From NCBI GenBank assembly GCA_018266355.1, contig JAFEAP010000023.1:87758-151757 (forward strand): DNA of 64,000 bases, in the 5' to 3' direction. Position 1 is the stretch's first letter, and each line of letters starts with the position of its first letter. The notes beneath the pieces are model-generated. The model saw only the letters and a program-made list of their open reading frames with translations. It was not told the origin of the DNA and searched no databases. This stretch comes from Bdellovibrionales bacterium (GTDB lineage Bacteria > Bdellovibrionota > UBA1018). Positions 1 through 8,798 of this stretch are shown piece by piece. A program made the translations under genes and the position numbers.

Positions 1-1719
1 GAGGTGCAGTACCAGGTCCTTGCGAAAGAAGCGCAGGATTTGAAGAACCAGATTCGGATCTACAACGCCCTCCGCGACGAGACCGTCGAACAGGCGCCGG
101 AAGACGAGCAGCAGCAGTACAAGCTCCTCATGGACAAACTCTCGCTCCTCCAGGACGAAGCGAAAGGCGAGAAGCAGGATTTGATCGAGAAGTCGCGCCA
201 GCTCGCCCAGAAGGAAACCGCGCTGAACAAGTATCAGCAGATGATCCGGAACATCGTGAACGTGAACATGCTTTCGAAGCGCCAGCTTAAGCAACGCGAC
301 TTCCTCATCGCGAAGAAGGATTTCGACATCACCGAAAAGGATAGCGAGATTCGCGACCTGAACACCGACATCCAGAAAAAAGAGGCGGTGATCGAAGAGA
401 ATAACCAGCAGATCGCCGCGATCCAAGACAAGCTCGCGGACCAGATCAAGCGCGTGCGCGCGGAACAGAAAGCGCACCGCACTTCGAAGGCTGCGATGGA
501 CAAGAAGATCGCCGCCCTCCAGAACCAGACCGAGGCCCAGATCGCCGCGATCGAGAACAAGAACGCTTCGATCGAACGCGACCTCCAGATGGCGAAGAGC
601 TCGCTTTCTCTCACCCAGAACCAACTCGCGAAGACTGAGACCCAGCTCCAGGACGTGACGGCGAACGCCGCGGCCGAGAAGCAGTCGCTCACGGCCAAGA
701 TCGCCGCCGCCGAGGCGAAGGCGAACGCCGACCGCGCCGCCCTCCAAGGCAAACTCGCCGATATTCAAGGCAAGTCGGCCGCGGAAAAGCAGGCCCTCAT
801 GGGTCAGATCGAAGCGACGAAGGCCGGGTACGCGAAGCAGATGGCCGATCTCCAGCGTGAGGGCGAAGCCCAGATGGCGGCCGAAAAGGCCGCGTTCGAG
901 AAGGCGCTCGCCGATTCGAAGGCTTCGGGCGCCGCGCGCGCCGCGAGGGAAGCCGAATTCCGGAAGAAGGCCGAAGGCGAAGCGAACGCGCTCAAGGGAG
1001 CGCTCGCGGGACTCGGCGCGAAGATGGGCGAAGCCGAAAAGCAGCTTAAGGACGCGAAAGATCGCGAAGGCCGTTACGTGGCTTCGATCGGCGACCTCAA
1101 GAAGCAGAACCAAGGTCTCGGCGAGGAGCTCGGCCGGGCGAAGGAACTCGCCGAAGCCAAGAAGAAACTCGTGAACAACATCAAGGAAAACTTCAAGAAG
1201 GCCGGCATCAAGGCCGACGTCGACGATAAAACGGGCGACGTCTACCTTTCGTTCGGCGACGACTACTTCGAGTCCGGTCGCGCGGACCTGAAGGAATCGA
1301 TGCAGCGCCGCCTCGAGAAGTTCATCCCGCAATATTCGAATTCGCTCTTCAGCGATCCGAAGACGGCGGAGAACATCGCGAGCGTCGAAATCATCGGTTT
1401 CGCTTCCTCTACGTATAAGGGCCGGTACGTCAATCCGATGTCCCTCAAACCGGAAGACAAGGAAGCCGTCGACTACAACTTGAAGCTCTCGTTCTCGCGC
1501 GCGAATTCGATCTTCAAGCACATCTTCGATCCGAACAAGCTGCAGTACCAGCACCAGAAGGATCTGTTGCCGCTCGTGAAGGTCGTCGGACGCGGTTATC
1601 TCCCGGAGGGCCGCTCGCCGGCCGAGATCCCGTCGGGCATTTCGGAGAAGGATTTCTGTAAGAAGTTCAACTGCGCCAAGGCGCAAAAAGTCATCATCAA
1701 GTTCAACCTGAAAGAATAG
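1..1719 (+). CDS. OmpA/MotB-like C-terminal domain protein with long coiled coil (5' end outside window)
   Basis: The reading frame is open from the first base, so the true start and any signal or membrane segment lie upstream; the GTG at position 4 is probably not the start. About 390 visible residues form an almost unbroken Ala/Lys/Glu/Gln-rich coiled coil. The last 170 residues resemble an OmpA/MotB fold: a strand containing LSFGDDYFESG, then VEIIGFASS, then NLKLSFSRANSIF, which matches the NxxLSxxRA peptidoglycan-binding helix, and a final KVVGRGYLPEG. The expected role is anchoring an inner-membrane complex to the wall through a long periplasmic rod. It is followed after 25 bases by a MotA/TolQ-like protein, so the pair resembles a stator (MotB plus MotA) with an extended arm. 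The fold call is fairly firm; the function is inferred. Confidence 0.75.
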   Translation, partial: EVQYQVLAKEAQDLKNQIRIYNALRDETVEQAPEDEQQQYKLLMDKLSLLQDEAKGEKQDLIEKSRQLAQKETALNKYQQMIRNIVNVNMLSKRQLKQRDFLIAKKDFDITEKDSEIRDLNTDIQKKEAVIEENNQQIAAIQDKLADQIKRVRAEQKAHRTSKAAMDKKIAALQNQTEAQIAAIENKNASIERDLQMAKSSLSLTQNQLAKTETQLQDVTANAAAEKQSLTAKIAAAEAKANADRAALQGKLADIQGKSAAEKQALMGQIEATKAGYAKQMADLQREGEAQMAAEKAAFEKALADSKASGAARAAREAEFRKKAEGEANALKGALAGLGAKMGEAEKQLKDAKDREGRYVASIGDLKKQNQGLGEELGRAKELAEAKKKLVNNIKENFKKAGIKADVDDKTGDVYLSFGDDYFESGRADLKESMQRRLEKFIPQYSNSLFSDPKTAENIASVEIIGFASSTYKGRYVNPMSLKPEDKEAVDYNLKLSFSRANSIFKHIFDPNKLQYQHQKDLLPLVKVVGRGYLPEGRSPAEIPSGISEKDFCKKFNCAKAQKVIIKFNLKE

Positions 1720-1744
1720 TTTTCGGTAACTCGGAGGTCGAGAA

Positions 1745-2827
1745 ATGGACGCAGGCAAAATCGGTTTAATTGAATCTATCGTCAAGGACTACGCCGTAGT
1801 CATCAAGGCGATGCTCCTTCCATCGCTCCTCATCGCGTTCACGGTCGGTTGCGCCCTGCGCATCCTCGTGTACTACACGGTGAAGCGGAACGAGTGGTTC
1901 GCCATCGAGTTCGAGAAACGGATGAAGAAATTCATCGAGTCGGACGTCCCGACGGACAAACACTCGTTCTACGTGACCGTGAAACGTCTGATGGAGAAGA
2001 CTTACTACGAGCTCTTCGAAGTCCGCGCGATCATGCGTCGCCGGAAGCTCGACTACGTCATGGCACCGGGCGACCGACTGTTCCTCATCCAAGCCGGATC
2101 GGCCTTCCTCGTGAAGGACACCCTCCGCCAGATTCGCTTCCTGAGGTACGGCGGCGAGCGCCCGCGCTTCGTCGAGATCTCGAAGACGGTGTTCCAGAAT
2201 AACCCGTGCTTCAATCGCGTGTTCGGGATCTTCCCGGCCGCGCCGCTGAACGACATGCTGAACGTCCTTCCGGGCCTTTTCATCGTCGGCGGGATCTTCG
2301 GTACCTTCATGGGCATCATGAAGGCCCTCCCGGAACTCACCGGGATGGACCTGACGAATACGGAAGTGACGAAGGCGACGATGGACGGGTTCCTGACCCG
2401 CCTCTCGTTCTCGATGGCCGCCTCGGCCGTCGGCATCTTCCTCTCCGTCGTCATGACGATGTTGAACACGTTCCTCAATCCGGAACGGATCTTCGTCGAG
2501 GTCGTGAACCGGTTCGAGTACTCGCTCGAGTTCCTGTGGCAGCGTTGCGACATGAACACGGTGCCGGAAGATATCCCGCACTTCGACGAGAACCGCGACG
2601 CGATCGAAGCGCTCGCCGAATATTCGGTCGCGCAGGAGATCGCGAAGCACCATCAGCGCGTCGAGAAGCTGACGGAAACGAAACCGGTTTCGGACGCGGT
2701 TCATCAGACGGCCCAGCAGATGATGCTGAACAAGATGGCCGCGAGCGGGGCGACGCTTCCGAAGTCGGGCGTCCCGACGCCGCCGCCGCCGAAACGCGAC
2801 GACGGAACCGGCGGCCAAGCGGCCTGA
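1745..2827 (+). CDS. MotA/TolQ/ExbB-family proton-channel protein (ZorA-like core)
   Basis: This 360-residue inner-membrane protein starts at ATG with GGAGG six bases upstream. There is one N-terminal membrane helix (about 18-44), a cytoplasmic loop, then two helices around PGLFIVGGIFGTFMGI (about 180-195) and LSFSMAASAVGIFLSVVMTML (about 220-240). The PGLF..GGIFGTFMGI pattern followed by a polar SFSMAAS helix is the pore signature of MotA/TolQ/ExbB proteins and is closest in style to ZorA-type members. The C-terminus is a hydrophilic tail ending in a PPPP stretch. With the OmpA-like protein before it and the FHA protein after it, it probably forms an ion-driven stator. Whether the output is force generation, signalling or defence cannot be told. 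Family confidence is high; partner assignment is inferred. Confidence 0.8.
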   Translation: MDAGKIGLIESIVKDYAVVIKAMLLPSLLIAFTVGCALRILVYYTVKRNEWFAIEFEKRMKKFIESDVPTDKHSFYVTVKRLMEKTYYELFEVRAIMRRRKLDYVMAPGDRLFLIQAGSAFLVKDTLRQIRFLRYGGERPRFVEISKTVFQNNPCFNRVFGIFPAAPLNDMLNVLPGLFIVGGIFGTFMGIMKALPELTGMDLTNTEVTKATMDGFLTRLSFSMAASAVGIFLSVVMTMLNTFLNPERIFVEVVNRFEYSLEFLWQRCDMNTVPEDIPHFDENRDAIEALAEYSVAQEIAKHHQRVEKLTETKPVSDAVHQTAQQMMLNKMAASGATLPKSGVPTPPPPKRDDGTGGQAA

Positions 2828-2885
2828 TCCTTTTGTCTGCAGTGGATAGCTAACCGTTCAAGCAGTGAGCAAGTTCTAGGGAGTT

Positions 2886-5864
2886 ATGTCGGAGAAAGAA
2901 TCTTCGAAGAGAATCCGGTTAACGGTGGAAGGAGGTCCGACTCGGGAGTTTCCCGGGGATCGGACCTTCGTCATCGGCCGGTCTCAAAACGCCGATTTCA
3001 GCATTCCTCACCCGAATCTGAGTCGGGAGCACGTGCGCTTCAGCCTGAAAGACGGCGAGGTGTGGCTGGAGGACCTCGGCTCGGCGAACGGCACGTTCGT
3101 CCAGGGCCAGCGGATTCCGCCTAAATCCTCCGTCAAGCTGAAGTCGCATTATCGCGTATTGCTCGGGACGGGCAGTAACGTCGTGCTCTCGTTCGAGGTC
3201 GTGGAAGGTTACGAACCGCTTCCGGCTCCGGAGCCGAAAGGGGACGTCGATCTTCCGACGGCCCGCGAACGCACGCTCGCGGCGATCACCCGGAACCAGC
3301 AGGCCCGCGACGCGCGCGAGGGCACCGAAGGAACGAAACGCCACGCGACCGGCTTCATTCCGGCGGGCGCCCAGCCGCTCACCCCGGTCGAAAAAAGCAA
3401 TCCGATCACGAAGGACAAGACGAGCTCGAAGATGGAGCTCGATTTCCCGCAGCAGCACTTCCCGCACGAAGTGAAAAAAGAGAAGATGGCGGAGCTCCGC
3501 ATCCTCGAGGCGAAGAAGCAGCGGGTGCTCGAGGACATCCAGTACAAGGAACGCGAAGTCGACGACCTTCGTTCGAAGATCCGGACGATGCGCGAGGAGT
3601 CGCTCAAGCTCAAGGAGCAGACCGAGAACTTCAAACGCGACCTTTCCGAACAGGCGCTCCAACTCCGCAGCGTGATCGAGCCGCTGCAGACGAAGAAAGA
3701 CGACCTGGAGAAGTGCGTCCAGGAGCTCGACCTCATCTATGAGGAAAAAATCGACTCCCTCGAGACCGGGTTCCGCGACCTGAAAGCTACTCTCGAGGAA
3801 TCGCACTCCGTGCGCATGGCCCGCGCGGACAAGGAATTCAAGGAAAAGACCCGTCGACTCGACGAAGAATACGCGAACAAGCTCACCGGACTCGAAGGCG
3901 AGATCAACTCCGTGCGCACGGAAGGGGAGCGCCTGCGCGATCAGCTCGTGAGTGAAAAGCGCGAGCTCGAAGAGAACCTCCGGAAGGTCCGTGCCGAAGC
4001 CGAGCGCCTCGAGGCCGACCGTAAGCTCGAACAAGTCCGCATCGACACCGAGATCGCGAAACTCCAAGGCGCGAAGCTCAAGATCGAAAACGACATCGAA
4101 TCCGTCCGCCGCGAACACGCGAAGGTCCAATCCGACGCCGCCCGACTCGTCGAGCAAGGCAAAGCCGCGCGCGCGCAGCGCGAGGAAGCCCGCGCCCAAG
4201 TCGAGGAAGCGAAGAAGGAGCTCGAATCGCTCCGTCAGACGATTTCCGACGTGAAAAAGAGCGAGGCGAAGAACCTCGAGCGTATCGACGAACTCAAGGC
4301 GCACATCACGAGCCTCGAACGGAACGCCGAAGGCATCTCCGGGCTCATCCGGAAAGCCGAGCAAGACGCCGATGCCGTCCGCCGTCAGGCGAAGGACGAA
4401 GTCGAAGCGCTGCGCCGGGCCGTGAAGGACGAAGTCGAATCGTATCGCCGGAAGGCCCAGGAAGCCGCCGAGAACGAGCGGCAGACCATCCGGAAGAACG
4501 CCGAAGCCCAGGCGCTCGCGCAGATCCAGACCGCGGAAGCCCAAGCGTTCGCGCGCACCCAGGCGTCGGAGTCCGAGGCGCTCGCGCGGATCCAGACTGC
4601 CGAAGCCCAAGCGAACGCCCGTACGCAGTCCTCCGAGCAACAAGCCAGCCAACGGATTTCTTCCGCGGAGGCCCAGGCTACGGCCCGACTCGAGAAGGCC
4701 CAAGAAGACGCGCGCACGATCCTCGAACGCGCGCACACCGAGGGGAACGCGTATTTCGAGACGAAGAAGCGCGACGCCGACGAGATCTTCGCCACCGCGC
4801 AATCGAAGGCGCACGAGCTCGAAAGCGGTTCGAAGAACCACGCCGAACGCGCGTTGGCGGAAGCGAACGCTTCGCTCGAACAGCGCCGAAAGACGCTCGA
4901 GGCCGAGATCGCCGAGCTCCGCCGCCGGACCGACCAGGAAATCCGCCAGGTCCGCGCGAACGCGCTCGCCGACATCGAAAACGCGAAGGACCGCGAAGCG
5001 AAGGAATTGATGAACCGGATGCGCACCCGCGTGAAGTCGATCGGCGATCAGATCGAGCGCGTCGTCGGTTCGAAGCTCACCGCCCAATTCGGCGTGACGA
5101 TGGATCCGGTATCGATGAAGGCTTTTTCGGACGAGATCCACCAGATCGTCGAGACCGTGATCGGTCCTTCGAAGGGCGCCGGCCCCGTGACGAGCACTTC
5201 GGCGGGAGAGAAAACCCTCTCGACGATCATGCCCGTCGACAGCCACGCCCAGGAACGCGCGGTGAAGTACTGGAAGCGCGTCGGCGTGGCCGCGGGAGTT
5301 TTCGCGGCCCTCGGCATCGCGCGCATCGCCGCTCCGGGCGCGTTCACCTGGCTCGGCTCGAAAGTCGGATCCGCGCTCGAGGTGAAGGACAATACCGACG
5401 CGGTCGTGAAGCGGATGCTCCGCGAGCGTCAGCTCGCCATGACCGTCGTGACCGAACAGGACCAGCGCATCCGCGATTCCTACACCGACAATATCCTCTT
5501 CACCGAGGGTTTCATCGAGATGAAGGAAGACGTCGAGACCCAGAAGTCATGGACGCTCGGCTTGAACAAGTTCTTCCAATCCGAACTCGGCCTCACCGAG
5601 AAGGCGATCGTCCAGTTCGGCTCGGCCGAAGGCCGGATGATGCGCGACCTCGTCGAACAACGGAAGAACCTCGTCCCGGCGTCGAAAGACGCGGGGATCG
5701 CGAAGATGCGCGAGACGGAAGCCGGATACGTGAAGGAGATCAAATTCACGCTCCGTACCGACGGAAATTGGCAGAAATACCTCGAGTACCAACGCGACTT
5801 CTACGCGAAGTACACCCAGTCGTTCGTGAACCGGGCACCGGCGAATGCCAAAGGCACGAAATAG
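2886..5864 (+). CDS. FHA-domain protein with very long coiled coil and C-terminal membrane helix
   Basis: The protein has 992 residues. Residues about 10-105 form an FHA domain, with the phosphothreonine-binding signature GRSQNADF, then LSREHVRF, then LGSANGTFV. After a Pro-rich linker, residues about 190-770 are charged coiled coil, including six consecutive 11-residue repeats (539-604). A single hydrophobic helix lies near 800-830 (GVAAGVFAALGIARIAAPGAF), followed by about 160 residues that would be extracytoplasmic if the FHA end is cytoplasmic. The start is ATG with GGGAG just upstream. It closes the three-gene module after the channel protein, with a 58-base gap. FHA domains recognise phosphothreonine, so a Ser/Thr kinase may control assembly, but no kinase gene is in the window. 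The architecture is plain to see; the role is unknown. Confidence 0.8.
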   Translation: MSEKESSKRIRLTVEGGPTREFPGDRTFVIGRSQNADFSIPHPNLSREHVRFSLKDGEVWLEDLGSANGTFVQGQRIPPKSSVKLKSHYRVLLGTGSNVVLSFEVVEGYEPLPAPEPKGDVDLPTARERTLAAITRNQQARDAREGTEGTKRHATGFIPAGAQPLTPVEKSNPITKDKTSSKMELDFPQQHFPHEVKKEKMAELRILEAKKQRVLEDIQYKEREVDDLRSKIRTMREESLKLKEQTENFKRDLSEQALQLRSVIEPLQTKKDDLEKCVQELDLIYEEKIDSLETGFRDLKATLEESHSVRMARADKEFKEKTRRLDEEYANKLTGLEGEINSVRTEGERLRDQLVSEKRELEENLRKVRAEAERLEADRKLEQVRIDTEIAKLQGAKLKIENDIESVRREHAKVQSDAARLVEQGKAARAQREEARAQVEEAKKELESLRQTISDVKKSEAKNLERIDELKAHITSLERNAEGISGLIRKAEQDADAVRRQAKDEVEALRRAVKDEVESYRRKAQEAAENERQTIRKNAEAQALAQIQTAEAQAFARTQASESEALARIQTAEAQANARTQSSEQQASQRISSAEAQATARLEKAQEDARTILERAHTEGNAYFETKKRDADEIFATAQSKAHELESGSKNHAERALAEANASLEQRRKTLEAEIAELRRRTDQEIRQVRANALADIENAKDREAKELMNRMRTRVKSIGDQIERVVGSKLTAQFGVTMDPVSMKAFSDEIHQIVETVIGPSKGAGPVTSTSAGEKTLSTIMPVDSHAQERAVKYWKRVGVAAGVFAALGIARIAAPGAFTWLGSKVGSALEVKDNTDAVVKRMLRERQLAMTVVTEQDQRIRDSYTDNILFTEGFIEMKEDVETQKSWTLGLNKFFQSELGLTEKAIVQFGSAEGRMMRDLVEQRKNLVPASKDAGIAKMRETEAGYVKEIKFTLRTDGNWQKYLEYQRDFYAKYTQSFVNRAPANAKGTK
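4500..4697 (+). repeat. Six tandem hendecad (33-base) coding repeats in the FHA protein
   Basis: Residues 539-604 read as six successive 11-mers: AEAQALAQIQT, AEAQAFARTQA, SESEALARIQT, AEAQANARTQS, SEQQASQRISS, AEAQATARLEK. An 11-residue period with small residues at fixed places is typical of straight or right-handed coiled coils, unlike the heptads expected in the rest of the rod. Confidence 0.7.
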
Positions 5865-5868
5865 TCCG

Positions 5869-6933
5869 ATGCGCTCGCCGCTCTCCGTTCTCGCGCTCGC
5901 GACGCTCTTCGCCTGCGCGCACGCCGCGTCGCGGGATCCCTATCGTGTTCCCGCGTCCCAGCTGACTGCGGAAGGTTGTACGGTCGACGCCGCGAAAGAA
6001 GTGATCGCCGGTCGCGCGAAGGTGCCGCGCTACCTCTATCATTTCGGGAAGGTCTCCGCGATGGAGCCGTTCGTGAAAGGCCACGGAATTTCGGAAGCGG
6101 ATTTCCGCTCGACGTTCCTCGCCCCGGATGATCGGTGGATCCTCCCCCCGTTTCGCCGCGGACTCTACGGATCGGAGGCGGCGCTCCGTCCGGATCGGTT
6201 CGCGAACGCGGCCGAGCCGAGCTTGATTCGGATCGAGATCGCCGAGGAATGCCGGGCGCCCGCGACCACGGGGACGACCCTCGGCATCCTCGACGATCCG
6301 CGCTTTCGGAAATGGGTCGCGGCGAAGCCCGAGTACGCCGACTTGAAGTGTTACGATCCCGTGCACGACCGGATCGTCGGTCGGCTTTATACGAAGTACG
6401 AAACGACGGAGCCGAGCGAACAAACCCGGAAATGCGAGTCGATGTTCAATCAATTCCTCGTCGAGTCCGGCATGCGCGTGGTCCTCGACGAGGGGTACCC
6501 GGGAAGCTGGTACATCCGGGATCCGAAATGCGTGAAACGGATCGAAGGATCGGGCGCGGAGACGCTCGCGTGGATGGCCGATCCGAATTTCTTCGGCTCG
6601 GACGGCTGCGGTCCGATCGGAGAGACGAAAAACACTTTCCGGATCTTCATCCGCGCGGCGGTCTCGGCGCCTTACCGCGACTACACGCCGGATCCGAATT
6701 ACGACCGGGCGCGGGTGAATTGGACGAACGCGAACCTGACGAGTCCGCCGACCTCGGCTTGGGCGGGCGCGTTCGCGAACGCCTATTACCGCTGCGGCCT
6801 AGCCGGAAAATTCTCCGAGCTTCGATCCGCCCGCGCGAATTTCGACGCCGTTCTTGCGGACATCGATTTATACGAGTTCTACGTCCGTGATAACGGCGAT
6901 CCCGATCCGGGATTTGACGGACTCTGCAAATAG
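5869..6933 (+). CDS. Secreted protein of unknown function (possible ADP-ribosyltransferase-like fold)
   Basis: I chose the ATG at 5869, five bases after the FHA gene's stop, because it begins directly with a signal peptide (MRSPLSVLALATLFACAHAA). The in-frame ATG at 5845 would add eight non-hydrophobic residues. The 354-residue product is Cys-rich and probably periplasmic or secreted; LFAC could also act as a weak lipobox. Residues near 48-115 carry YLYHFG, RRGLYGS and SLIRIEI, in the order seen in ADP-ribosyltransferase-fold proteins (an H/Y strand, then GLY.S, then a core strand). That resemblance is short and could be chance. The tight spacing suggests transcription with the upstream envelope module. 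I do not recognise the family. Confidence 0.6.
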   Translation: MRSPLSVLALATLFACAHAASRDPYRVPASQLTAEGCTVDAAKEVIAGRAKVPRYLYHFGKVSAMEPFVKGHGISEADFRSTFLAPDDRWILPPFRRGLYGSEAALRPDRFANAAEPSLIRIEIAEECRAPATTGTTLGILDDPRFRKWVAAKPEYADLKCYDPVHDRIVGRLYTKYETTEPSEQTRKCESMFNQFLVESGMRVVLDEGYPGSWYIRDPKCVKRIEGSGAETLAWMADPNFFGSDGCGPIGETKNTFRIFIRAAVSAPYRDYTPDPNYDRARVNWTNANLTSPPTSAWAGAFANAYYRCGLAGKFSELRSARANFDAVLADIDLYEFYVRDNGDPDPGFDGLCK

Positions 6934-7077
6934 CGGCGACGTGATTCCGCGGACTTGGGTGGGATTCCTAGGAGGCGCTGGTCGCCTTAAAGGCGATTTC
7001 ATCTGCCTTTCATTCGAGGCTGAAGGCGTTTCGATAGCCTGGTTAAAGTAACCGCATGAAGCGGAAAGGAGACTCCC

Positions 7078-7539
7078 ATGGCTAGCGAACTCTTCACCTC
7101 CACGATCGGAAACCGAAGTCCGAGGACGCTCGAGGAAAACCTCTCGGCGTTCGCCCACCGGTTCCCGGTATCCGGACGTATCGTTCACGCCATCGCCCAG
7201 GAAACGGGCGGCGTCATCGGCCTCGCCGAAAGGCTCGAAAAGAACGGACTCTGGGAAAACGCCCAAAACTGGATGGTGACCGGCAAGCCGAGCGCCATGC
7301 CTCCGGAGCAGATCCGGGAAATTTTCGAGGAGGGCACGATCGATATCGTCGCCCGATCCCTCGGCATTCCGCGCGAGTCGGTCGAGATCCAGGCCGCGCT
7401 CGGGATCCCGAAATTCTTCACTTCGCTCGCGAACGAAGACGACGACGAACTCGGCCTCGGGTTCGGCGCGCCGAAGAAGAAGAAAAAATCCTCGGCGAAG
7501 GCTTCCGCCGCCCGGCGGGGTTATCCGAGACCGAACTGA
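7078..7539 (+). CDS. YidB-like (DUF937) protein
   Basis: This 153-residue soluble protein starts at ATG with AAAGGAG seven bases upstream. The centre (GLAERLEKNGLWENAQNWMVTG, split at residues 42-63, then PSAMPPEQIREIF) follows the YidB/DUF937 pattern of a small helical repeat with W..TG and PEQ..... A later helix, ESVEIQAALGIPKFFTSL, fits the end of that family. The C-terminus is acidic, then a KKKKK-rich tail that may bind nucleic acid or membrane. The family has no settled biochemical role. It stands alone, with its own terminator-like hairpin after the stop. Confidence 0.65.
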   Translation: MASELFTSTIGNRSPRTLEENLSAFAHRFPVSGRIVHAIAQETGGVIGLAERLEKNGLWENAQNWMVTGKPSAMPPEQIREIFEEGTIDIVARSLGIPRESVEIQAALGIPKFFTSLANEDDDELGLGFGAPKKKKKSSAKASAARRGYPRPN

Positions 7540-7566
7540 AAACGTTTGCCGTGAAGGAGCGGCATC

Positions 7567-7959
7567 TTACCGGCGATTTTCGCCGCTTTTTTGCTTAGGA
7601 CAGTAGCCGGGACGCGGCCCGATCTTCGGAAAACTCCGACAGACCTCGGGCCGCGTCTCGTATACGGTGCAGAGCCTCGTCTTCGGGTGAAGGAAAACGC
7701 AGTCGCGGCCCGCGCGCTGCTCGAGGATGAAGAGCCCCGTCGGCGGATGGTAGCTGCGGACGATGCCTTCCTTGTGCAATCGGCGGAAAGCTTTCTTCAG
7801 CGAAACGGACGCCTCGTCCTCGCTCATGACGCCGAGCCGGATGAGGTCCGCCGCGCTCGTCTCGACGGGAAGCGTGCAGCATCCCGCGAAACAGCCGTCG
7901 CAAAGCTTCGGACCCGTGAATTTCACCCACGTCGAGGGGCGGTCGATCGAGACGCTCAT
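7567..7959 (-). CDS. YkgJ-family cysteine-cluster protein
   Basis: The 130-residue product has the YkgJ-type metal-binding cysteine cluster: CDGC..GCC at about 20-27, then CVFL with CTVY, CRSF and GYCP in the C-terminal half. Such proteins are thought to chelate Zn or an Fe-S cluster; substrates are unknown. The reading frame is open much further upstream, but the preceding residues look non-coding, so I start at the ATG at 7959, which gives MSVSIDRPSTWVKF just before the cluster. No strong ribosome site is visible. On the minus strand, TATAGT at 7993-7988 is placed suitably for a -10 box about 30 bases upstream of this start. Confidence 0.75.
   Translation of the reverse strand: MSVSIDRPSTWVKFTGPKLCDGCFAGCCTLPVETSAADLIRLGVMSEDEASVSLKKAFRRLHKEGIVRSYHPPTGLFILEQRAGRDCVFLHPKTRLCTVYETRPEVCRSFPKIGPRPGYCPKQKSGENRR
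7571..7592 (+). terminator. Rho-independent terminator after the YidB-like gene
   Basis: A 6-bp stem CGGCGA/TCGCCG with a TTT loop is followed by C and six T. It lies inside the 3' end of the convergent YkgJ-type gene. Confidence 0.55.
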
Positions 7960-8178
7960 GGCCGTTGTTCGGAAACTCCCGGCCCGGACTATACTCCACT
8001 GTGTCGCCGCGGACACTGCGCGAAAAAGCGCCGGCGAACTTTTAGGCATCGTCGAAACCCCAGTCACCGAAGGGGGATTTAATCCCGCTAAGTCATCGGA
8101 ATCATTAACCGTGTCCTGGCATACCGGTCGCACTATCTAGACTCGGGACGCGTCATTCAAACGCGAGGTGCTGGGAAC

Positions 8179-8676
8179 ATGCAAACTTTCATTCGTCGGA
8201 TCATCGTCGGTTTCGCCATCGGACTCACCATGGGCTCGGCTTTCGCGGCCGCCCCGACCCGTAAACCGGCCAATAACTCCTTCAAGGAAGCGAAGCCGAT
8301 GACGAGCCGGGAAGTGCTCAACACGGGGAACGAGATCTTCGCCGAGACGGAGACCTTCCAGGTCCACTCGACCCGCGTCGGGCACGTGCTCGAAGCGATG
8401 AACAAGCTCGGTCTCTCCGAAGACGTCGACTTCGCTTGGATGAACAAGGTTCCGAGCGCGAAGGTCGTCAGCTTCGTTTGCTACTCGATCGACTGCTACC
8501 ACTGGGCGAAGAAGTCGCTTCGCACGATCGCGGTTGCTCCGGCCCGCCCGGAAGAATCCATCGGCCTCCAGTGGCACGACAAGGCGATCGACAACAAGAA
8601 AGAGCGCGCGCTCTCCGAAGACGAGAAGATCAAGGCGCGTCACGAGCTCCGCTACTCGGCCAAGAAAGACGGCTGA
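8179..8676 (+). CDS. Small secreted protein of unknown function
   Basis: The 165-residue product begins with a clear signal peptide (two Arg, a hydrophobic run, cleavage near SAFA|AAP). The mature part has no motif I recognise; two cysteines (FVCYSIDCYHW) could form a disulfide. The ATG at 8179 is preceded by GAGG and GGGA within 18 bases. It is monocistronic, facing the pruA gene, with a strong stem-loop between them. Confidence 0.6.
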   Translation: MQTFIRRIIVGFAIGLTMGSAFAAAPTRKPANNSFKEAKPMTSREVLNTGNEIFAETETFQVHSTRVGHVLEAMNKLGLSEDVDFAWMNKVPSAKVVSFVCYSIDCYHWAKKSLRTIAVAPARPEESIGLQWHDKAIDNKKERALSEDEKIKARHELRYSAKKDG

Positions 8677-8738
8677 TTCGTTTCCGACCGACAGGCTAAA
8701 GCGCGCCGCTCGTGGGTTAGACGGGTAGCGCGAAATCG

Positions 8739-8784
8739 ATTCGCACTCGACGGACGAGCGGAGCTCGGCCCACCGGGTGCGAAT
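8739..8784. terminator. Two-tier stem-loop between convergent genes
   Basis: ATTCGCAC (8739-8746) pairs with GTGCGAAT (8777-8784). Inside, CGAGC-GGA-GCTCG forms a second hairpin (8755-8767). T-rich flanks are short on both sides. It sits in the 122-base gap between two convergent genes, so a bidirectional terminator is the simplest reading. Confidence 0.45.
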
Positions 8785-8798
8785 CCATTTTCAGGCGA

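Noticed and set aside
2919..5246. Long minus-strand open frame opposite the FHA gene
   Set aside because: Leu/Arg/Val-rich without motifs; it is a GC-driven shadow of a coiled-coil gene.
1..5864. Zorya antiphage system
   Set aside because: The channel protein is ZorA-like, but ZorC/ZorD or ZorE are absent, and the FHA protein is not part of any Zorya type I know. Upstream sequence is missing, so this is not excluded.
6934..7077. Possible riboswitch leader upstream of the YidB-like gene
   Set aside because: Only short stems (TCGCC/GGCGA near 6982-6996) are visible, no known aptamer core matches, and the gene gives no metabolic hint.
8701..8790. tRNA-like stem-loops after a small secreted-protein gene
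   Set aside because: There is no acceptor stem, T-loop GTTCRA or CCA arrangement; the structure fits a terminator better.
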